A DNA stretch of 64,000 nt, from contig NZ_KQ948940.1 of assembly GCF_001514235.1 (NCBI RefSeq), forward strand, positions 1-64,000, written 5' to 3'. Positions within the stretch are counted from its first letter, which is position 1, and each line of letters begins with the position of its first letter. Below are positions 60,193 through 64,000 of the stretch, piece after piece. This stretch comes from Streptomyces caeruleatus (GTDB lineage Bacteria > Actinomycetota > Actinomycetes > Streptomycetales > Streptomycetaceae). The notes beneath the pieces were generated by a model. The model had not been told where the DNA came from and ran no database searches. It worked only from the letters and a program-made list of their open reading frames with translations. Made by a program: the position numbers and the translations under genes.

Positions 60193-60627
60193 GTGTCCGA
60201 TCAGGGGATGGCTCTGCCTGGGGCTGACGATGTGGCGGAGCTGGCAGTACTCGTAGCGGCCGGCGGTTTCTGGAGGCTCCGCCCGGAACCTGCCGAAACA
60301 TGGCTCAACCAGTGGACGCCGTACCCCGTTGGCGTCCGCAGGGGGCCGTACGCGGTACCGACTCGGGACAACTTGAGAGCGACGCTTGCGGGTCTGGGGA
60401 GGTTGCTGGTTGTGCCCCGAAGCGAAGGCATGGCGACCGCTCCGGCCGTCCCCATGTCCCATCCTGAGCCTGTTCCCGTTGACGGGTGCGTGACTTGCAA
60501 GGCGGCAGCGAACGGCCGTACATCCGCGCACCCTCGTGGCGCTGACGGAGCCGCGCGGGACTCCAACCGGATCATCGCGCAGCACCCCCACCGACGCGCC
60601 ACGGACCGGAAGGGGCCTCAGGAGTGA
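60193..60627 (+). CDS. Hypothetical protein of the small-gene chain
   Basis: 144 residues from a GTG with GGAG 7 bases upstream. DDVAELAVLVAAGGFWRLRP, ETWLNQWTPYPVGVRRGPY and TRDNLRATLAGLGRLLVVPR are the readable blocks; the C-terminal third is Arg/Ala-rich with a single CVTC. It is divergent from the XRE gene and is first of a chain of overlapping small genes. No function known. Confidence 0.6.
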   Translation: MSDQGMALPGADDVAELAVLVAAGGFWRLRPEPAETWLNQWTPYPVGVRRGPYAVPTRDNLRATLAGLGRLLVVPRSEGMATAPAVPMSHPEPVPVDGCVTCKAAANGRTSAHPRGADGAARDSNRIIAQHPHRRATDRKGPQE

Positions 60628-60836
60628 ATGTCGACGACTCTGCCGGGCATGGTGAGCCCCTGATCCGGTCGGCACCGGACTGGCTGCTGTGTGATTGCGG
60701 AAGACCGAAGTGCTCACTCCCGGGTGAGGAGCAGGAGAAGCCGAATCGCTACGACGGCCCCGACGATCGGTCATTCAGCGTGACCATGCAACGCCTTCGC
60801 CCCCTGGTGGAGAAGGAGAACCAGCGTGCGCGCTGA
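60624..60836 (+). CDS. Small hypothetical protein
   Basis: 70 residues; GTG inside the previous stop. LIRSAPDWLLCDCGRPKCSL has three cysteines in a CxCxxxxC pattern, possibly metal-binding. No family recognised. Confidence 0.6.
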   Translation: MNVDDSAGHGEPLIRSAPDWLLCDCGRPKCSLPGEEQEKPNRYDGPDDRSFSVTMQRLRPLVEKENQRAR

Positions 60837-61347
60837 TCTGGCAACGGGGCTCGGTACTTCCGGCAAGTCACAGCCACCGGGTTACTGGGCGGAGGTACGC
60901 GCGGAGGGGCCGGTGTACGGCACGGGTGAGACCGTGCAGTACGTCTTGGGCACCTTCCAGACCATTTCCCCTGTGCTGGTTCTCCGGTGGCTTCGCGGTG
61001 AGGCGCTGCGCATCGCCAACCGGCTCGATCCCGACCCCGCCGACTATCCGGCATTCTCTCGTGGGTTCTGGGCCATCGAATGCGATTCGGTGCCCTATCC
61101 CGACGCGCCTTCCGAGTTACGCGTGTGGGCCAGCGATCCCGACGAGGAACGTGGGGCACGCGAGCACATCAAGGGTGGTTTCCCTCTGTTCGTCAGGGTC
61201 CCGGATGAGGACTGCACCTACACCCTTTCCGTCTGGCCGGTGCGTATGTCTGCGGAGTCTGACCGGTGGCCGGGCGAACCGCTGACGCACCGGATCGGCG
61301 GACTGTCGAACCCCCTGTATGTAATCGCCGAAAACCCATGGAGGTAG
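60826..61347 (+). CDS. Hypothetical protein of the small-gene chain
   Basis: 173 residues from a GTG that lies inside the previous gene (10-base overlap). YWAEVRAEGPVYGTGETVQY, VLRWLRGEALRIANRLDPDP and SELRVWASDPDEERGARE suggest an ordinary alpha/beta cytoplasmic protein. Family not recognised; found in the same kind of regulator-flanked clusters of Streptomyces elements. Confidence 0.65.
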   Translation: MRADLATGLGTSGKSQPPGYWAEVRAEGPVYGTGETVQYVLGTFQTISPVLVLRWLRGEALRIANRLDPDPADYPAFSRGFWAIECDSVPYPDAPSELRVWASDPDEERGAREHIKGGFPLFVRVPDEDCTYTLSVWPVRMSAESDRWPGEPLTHRIGGLSNPLYVIAENPWR

Positions 61348-61351
61348 AGGC

Positions 61352-61567
61352 GTGAAGCGCCGACTGCGGCCTCTGCCGACCCCTGAGCCAGACGGCCTCG
61401 CCGATGACACGGAAGGCTTGGAGACGGCGACTCGGGCTCCTTGGTGGGCCGGGTACGCCGGGACCCTTGATGAACGGTCCAGCGTGATTGCGGTCCCGTC
61501 TGGCTCGCTGCCTCCGTGCGGGGTGCCCGGCTGTCAGCACTGCACCGGCCGGCCAGAGGGCGCGTGA
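61352..61567 (+). CDS. Small hypothetical protein
   Basis: 71 residues from a GTG 2 bases after the previous stop. Mostly unstructured, ending PPCGVPGCQHCTGRPEGA with a CxxxxCxxC set. Its stop overlaps the next ATG by one base. Confidence 0.6.
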   Translation: MKRRLRPLPTPEPDGLADDTEGLETATRAPWWAGYAGTLDERSSVIAVPSGSLPPCGVPGCQHCTGRPEGA

Positions 61568-61806
61568 TGGCGCGCGCAACCTACCGGTTCCGTGAGCACA
61601 CGCTGAGGCCGGACACGGCCCAGGACGCCGAACCCACGAACTACGCCATGCAGTGCAAGCACTGTGGCGACAGCAGCAAAGGCAGCGAGAGCCAAACGGA
61701 CGGCTCAGAATGGGCCACCGCTCACCTCAAGGCCAACCCTGGCCATCTGGCCTACACCGAGGTCATCGGCCGTTCATACCGATTCGAGCCCGGAGACTGG
61801 CAGTGA
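61567..61806 (+). CDS. Small DUF7848-like CxxC protein
   Basis: 79 residues. ATYRFREHTLRPDT, YAMQCKHCGDSSKGSESQ, WATAHLKANPGHLAYTEVIG. The CKHC pair with downstream His suggests one zinc site. This type is frequent in Streptomyces clusters with XRE/DUF397 genes. Its stop overlaps the next GTG. Confidence 0.7.
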   Translation: MARATYRFREHTLRPDTAQDAEPTNYAMQCKHCGDSSKGSESQTDGSEWATAHLKANPGHLAYTEVIGRSYRFEPGDWQ

Positions 61807-62027
61807 CCGTGAAGCCCAACCGAAATCTCAGCGCTGACTCTGCCTATGCCGCTGAGGCAATCGCGGAAGCTCTGGCAAAAATCGGCCTCCCTGCAAGTGC
61901 CTGCGGCGAGGTACTGCCTTATGTGCGCAACGGCACGCCGTATGTGACGTGGGGGCGCATGCGTGCAGACCACGCTGAGCGGGTGGCCGAAATCCTTATC
62001 AAGCATGCCGAAAGTGTGGAGTCCTGA
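61803..62027 (+). CDS. Small hypothetical helical protein
   Basis: 74 residues from a GTG in the previous stop (GTGA). SAYAAEAIAEALAKIGLPAS and YVTWGRMRADHAERVAEILI are amphipathic helices. The stop overlaps the next ATG by one base (TGATG). Confidence 0.6.
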   Translation: MTVKPNRNLSADSAYAAEAIAEALAKIGLPASACGEVLPYVRNGTPYVTWGRMRADHAERVAEILIKHAESVES

Positions 62028-62440
62028 TGCGTCAGTGCACGGCCACGGCCGATGTGCAGATGGCCCCGTTCCTCTTCGCCATCCTTGCCGGACAAGCACG
62101 GCTCAAAAGCGAGGACTTTGACACCTACGCGCCCGACGCAACTCGATGCGAACTCGGCCTCTGGCACGAGGGAGAACACGCCGGCTTCGTATGGGACTGG
62201 GAGCACAAGCCCCAAGAGGCACTGTGGGCGCGCTGGACAGCGGACGGAGCGATGCGGTTCGAGTCGCTGGCGCACTGCGAGATCGAGGGCGGACCGGACG
62301 GCGACGCGTGCACGCTCTACCGTGACCACCCCCGCGACCACTCCTGGAACGTGGTCGATCCCGAGATGGAAGCCTTCCGCCGCAGGGTCCTGGCGGAGAA
62401 CGCCGGAATGCTCGCGTGGCTCACCCGGAAGCGCAACTAG
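62027..62440 (+). CDS. Hypothetical protein ending the small-gene chain
   Basis: 137 residues. CELGLWHEGEHAGFVWDWEH, ALWARWTADGAMRFESLAHC, and a charged C-terminus. No family recognised. A terminator follows directly, closing an operon that runs from 60193. Confidence 0.6.
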   Translation: MRQCTATADVQMAPFLFAILAGQARLKSEDFDTYAPDATRCELGLWHEGEHAGFVWDWEHKPQEALWARWTADGAMRFESLAHCEIEGGPDGDACTLYRDHPRDHSWNVVDPEMEAFRRRVLAENAGMLAWLTRKRN

Positions 62441-62442
62441 CC

Positions 62443-62495
62443 CCCGCCCTGCCCGGATGATCCTTCCCCCTGAACTCCGGGCAGGGTGGGTTTCC
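62443..62495 (+). terminator. Terminator of the small-gene operon
   Basis: CCCGCCCTGCCCGG and CCGGGCAGGGTGGG form a 14-bp stem (one wobble) with a 20-base loop, followed by TTT, 3 bases past the stop. Confidence 0.85.
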
Positions 62496-62645
62496 AATTC
62501 TCTGTCGCTCTCCCTAAGTTGGGCGATCCTCAAAACGGGGGGAACAGCGAATGTGCGACAGAGAGCCTGTGAAACACAGCCGAATCGCGAAAATCAACGG
62601 CCGCGTCGGCTGACATCCGGTCCGACCCCGGACACGGGCACCGTA

Positions 62646-62743
62646 CCCCTTGTAGCTCAGTCAGGAAGAGCACTGACTCTGCGCGCTTTCCTTGAAGGGG
62701 TTTCCCGCGCACAGTGACCCCGGTTCGAGTCCGGGCAAGGGGG
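62646..62743 (+). tRNA. tRNA-like sequence with an oversized anticodon region
   Basis: Acceptor CCCCTTG pairs perfectly with CAAGGGG. D arm TAGCTCAGTCAGGAAGAGC is canonical (stem GCTC/GAGC). The T arm CCCGG-TTCGAGT-CCGGG is canonical. Between D and T arms are about 47 bases where about 22 are normal. They contain ACTG/CAGT and an inner perfect TGCGCG/CGCGCA stem instead of a 5-bp stem with 7-base loop. No anticodon can be assigned. It could be an element-borne pseudo-tRNA, a tRNA with an insertion, or an attachment-site mimic. Confidence 0.5.
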
Positions 62744-62847
62744 CTGCCGTCCCACTCCCCCCAATGAACGCCAACCTCGGGTGGGACGGCTTCCAGGATG
62801 GCGACTCTCGTACGTCTGCTCCCTCTGTGGAAGGGGTAACGGTCTTC

Positions 62848-63048
62848 GTGAACTGTCCGAACTGCGGGGCGCAGACCAGCGAGGATGGCCACGGTGGTTG
62901 GCATTGCGGGGTCTGCGGCGCTCATGGAGGTGGCGGGATATGCAGTGCGGCAACTGTGGGGCGTCAGCAATCCAGGGGCCTGGTGGTACCTGGATTTGTT
63001 CGAACCAGTGTGGGTGGTCGTCTGGGTGTGCTCCAGGGTTCTGGGTAG
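62848..63048 (+). CDS. Possible zinc-ribbon microprotein
   Basis: 66 residues from a GTG. Starts NCPNCGAQTSEDGHGGWHCG, then VCGAHGGGG: two CxxC knuckles 14 residues apart, a complete zinc ribbon. The second half is of poor protein character and overlaps the next gene in another frame, so the true product may be only the ribbon or the frame may be damaged. Confidence 0.45.
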   Translation: MNCPNCGAQTSEDGHGGWHCGVCGAHGGGGICSAATVGRQQSRGLVVPGFVRTSVGGRLGVLQGSG

Positions 63049-63104
63049 TCTCTGCGCGTGACTTCCAAGTCTTCTTCCGAGCGGTCACCCGAGCTGCTGC
63101 CTGA
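62940..63104 (+). CDS. Zinc-ribbon microprotein
   Basis: 54 residues from an ATG with GGAGGTGG upstream. MQCGNCGASAIQGPGGTWIC, SNQCGWSSGC has CxxC and CxxxC knuckles of a zinc ribbon. It overlaps both neighbouring small frames. Confidence 0.5.
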   Translation: MQCGNCGASAIQGPGGTWICSNQCGWSSGCAPGFWVVSARDFQVFFRAVTRAAA

Positions 63105-63258
63105 GATCACCACAACAGAGTGCCGCCAGTGCGGCACTCTGTTGTCTGGCGTGGACGGCCGGTACGCCTGCGGCCTGTGCGGATGGGTCAACCACTGGTC
63201 TGAAGGGCACCGGGACCTTCCCACAGAGGAAGAAGATCCCGACTGGACCGACAGCTAG
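63058..63258 (+). CDS. Zinc-ribbon microprotein with internal hairpin
   Basis: 66 residues from a GTG. TECRQCGTLLSGVDGRYACG, LCGWVNHWSEG gives two CxxC knuckles. The first knuckle is encoded by a perfect 15-bp inverted repeat (63112-63145). It is the third zinc-ribbon-like frame in 410 bases. Confidence 0.65.
   Translation: MTSKSSSERSPELLPEITTTECRQCGTLLSGVDGRYACGLCGWVNHWSEGHRDLPTEEEDPDWTDS
63112..63145. repeat. Perfect 15-bp hairpin inside a coding region
   Basis: ACAACAGAGTGCCGC, loop CAGT, then GCGGCACTCTGTTGT. On RNA this would be a very stable stem within the zinc-ribbon gene. Confidence 0.9.
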
Positions 63259-63352
63259 TGCTGGACTCGGCGCCCTCCGATCACGTGCCCGGCGTCCTCA
63301 TCGGGAGCGGCGGGCCTCCTGCATGCGCAACGGCGGGTGCCCTCTCCCCTAA

Positions 63353-63423
63353 ACTCATCCGGTTAAGTGGTTGACATTTCCTGGGGTGGCATCTGATGCT
63401 GGCCACTCATCCGGATGAGTGGC
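63353..63423 (+). promoter_or_regulatory. Promoter with palindromic operators for the SH3 protein
   Basis: TTGACA at 63371-63376 is a consensus -35; a weak -10 (TCTGAT or TGATGC) lies 15-17 bases on. A perfect 22-bp palindrome with half-site GCCACTCATCC covers 63402-63423, in the expected start-site region, and a related imperfect copy (ACTCATCCGGTTAAGT) lies just upstream of the -35. Confidence 0.7.
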
Positions 63424-63481
63424 TGGCTTCGCAGGATGGAACCAGACCGCTCATGTCGTTTTGAGCGAAGGGAAATTGATC

Positions 63482-63847
63482 ATGGGGCGTAAGGCTCTGC
63501 AGACGCTGGTCGTGTCGGGTGCCCTGGTCGCGGGTGTCGGCCTGGTGGGCGCCTCGGCGGCCTCGGCGGTGACGCCGTCGGAGGTGTCCGTGTCGACTCG
63601 CGGTGACGTCGGCGTGAACTACGCGACCGTGCGTACGGCGACTGTGGATGGACTCCGGGTTCGCCTGGGGCCTGGTACGGGCTCGGGGATCCTCGGTCAG
63701 ATATACGCGGGTGAGCCCGTGCAGGTCATCACCTCTGCCCGGGACGGTGGAGGGCAGTGGTGGGATCTGGTGATGTTGCAGACCGATTCGGCCGGCGGTC
63801 TGCCCGCTGGTTATGTCGGCTGGGTCACGGAGGAGTACCTGTACTGA
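63482..63847 (+). CDS. Small secreted SH3-domain protein
   Basis: 121 residues from an ATG with GAAGGGA upstream. Sec signal peptide MGRKALQTLVVSGALVAGVG, cleaved near ASA at about 29. The mature part is a bacterial SH3-like domain: VDGLRVRLGPGTGSGILGQI, YAGEPVQVITSARDGGGQWW, GYVGWVTEEYLY. Such domains bind peptidoglycan or act as adaptors. Its promoter is flanked by matching palindromes, so it is specifically regulated. Confidence 0.85.
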   Translation: MGRKALQTLVVSGALVAGVGLVGASAASAVTPSEVSVSTRGDVGVNYATVRTATVDGLRVRLGPGTGSGILGQIYAGEPVQVITSARDGGGQWWDLVMLQTDSAGGLPAGYVGWVTEEYLY

Positions 63848-63875
63848 CCGACTGCCTGGGAAAGGTGATTTAGGT

Positions 63876-63915
63876 AAACGGCTCCCTCCTGGTTGCGTTC
63901 ATGAGGGGGCCGTTT
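63876..63915 (+). terminator. Terminator after the SH3 protein
   Basis: AAACGGCTCCCTC and GAGGGGGCCGTTT form a 13-bp stem with one wobble and a 14-base loop, 29 bases past the stop. Confidence 0.85.
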
Positions 63916-64000
63916 GCTGTGCCGGTTGGCGTGTGGAGTCGTCGTGTTTGCGTGCTGCTTAGGCTGTGTCGCTGGGTGCTGAGGAATCCTCTCGATCGAG

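Noticed and set aside
62646..62743. Selenocysteine tRNA
   Set aside because: Length is similar, but there is no TCA anticodon, the acceptor is 7 bp and the long arm is not placed as in tRNA-Sec.

Overview
This window reads as Streptomyces or a close relative. The DNA is very GC-rich with strong third-position bias, GTG starts and ATGA/GTGA stop-start overlaps are common, and the genes match Streptomyces families: an AfsQ-like two-component set, MurJ and FemX-type wall enzymes, XRE/DUF397 pairs, DUF4232 and DUF4097 proteins, and L-glutamate oxidase. All assignments come from reading the sequence; no database search was run.

Layout. 0-7.9 kb is an accessory, eroded stretch: the tail of a Tn554-type recombinase cassette, a chloramphenicol-type MFS exporter, an ArsR regulator beside a broken aldehyde dehydrogenase and an intact old yellow enzyme, and an intact plus a broken copy of an aminoglycoside-phosphotransferase-like gene facing away from each other. 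7.9-23.8 kb is mostly chromosomal: L,D-transpeptidase, a FemX-like transferase overlapping murJ, then response regulator, histidine kinase and lipoprotein, then a frameshifted Ser/Thr kinase with a PQQ-like domain, regulators, two GNAT enzymes and small secreted proteins. 24.3-28.9 kb is a compact three-gene operon: an L-glutamate-oxidase-like flavoenzyme, a ThDP-dependent decarboxylase and a PixA/AidA-family protein, closed by a perfect terminator. This is the strongest candidate for an undescribed system.

29-43 kb carries an M23 peptidase, a DUF2182/DUF1326 pair, a TetR/hydrolase pair with a clear operator, a scar joining a response-regulator tail to a permease fragment, two TetR/SDR units sharing an ACCGATCGGT operator, and an ABC exporter operon with a DUF4097 gene opposite a MarR-type regulator that has an IS30-like N-terminal helix-turn-helix. 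43-56 kb has an alpha-oxoamine-synthase-like enzyme, a 1000-residue secreted protein, VapBC, a DyP-type peroxidase, a beta-helix lipoprotein and a cell-wall-anchored SdrD-like protein. 56.7-58.8 kb holds an internally deleted IS5-type element, tRNA-Gly(CCC), dcd and a phosphoribosyltransferase gene cut off after about 65 codons. From that cut to the right edge the content looks like an integrated element: DUF397/XRE pair, a chain of overlapping small genes, zinc-ribbon microproteins, an oversized tRNA-like sequence and an SH3-type secreted protein behind a palindromic operator.

Two themes recur. Several genes contain in-frame tandem repeats with units of 6, 9 or 18 bases, the most extreme being 22 Thr-Gly pairs at the start of the histidine kinase. 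Gene scars are frequent, as expected of a chromosome-arm or island-rich region.
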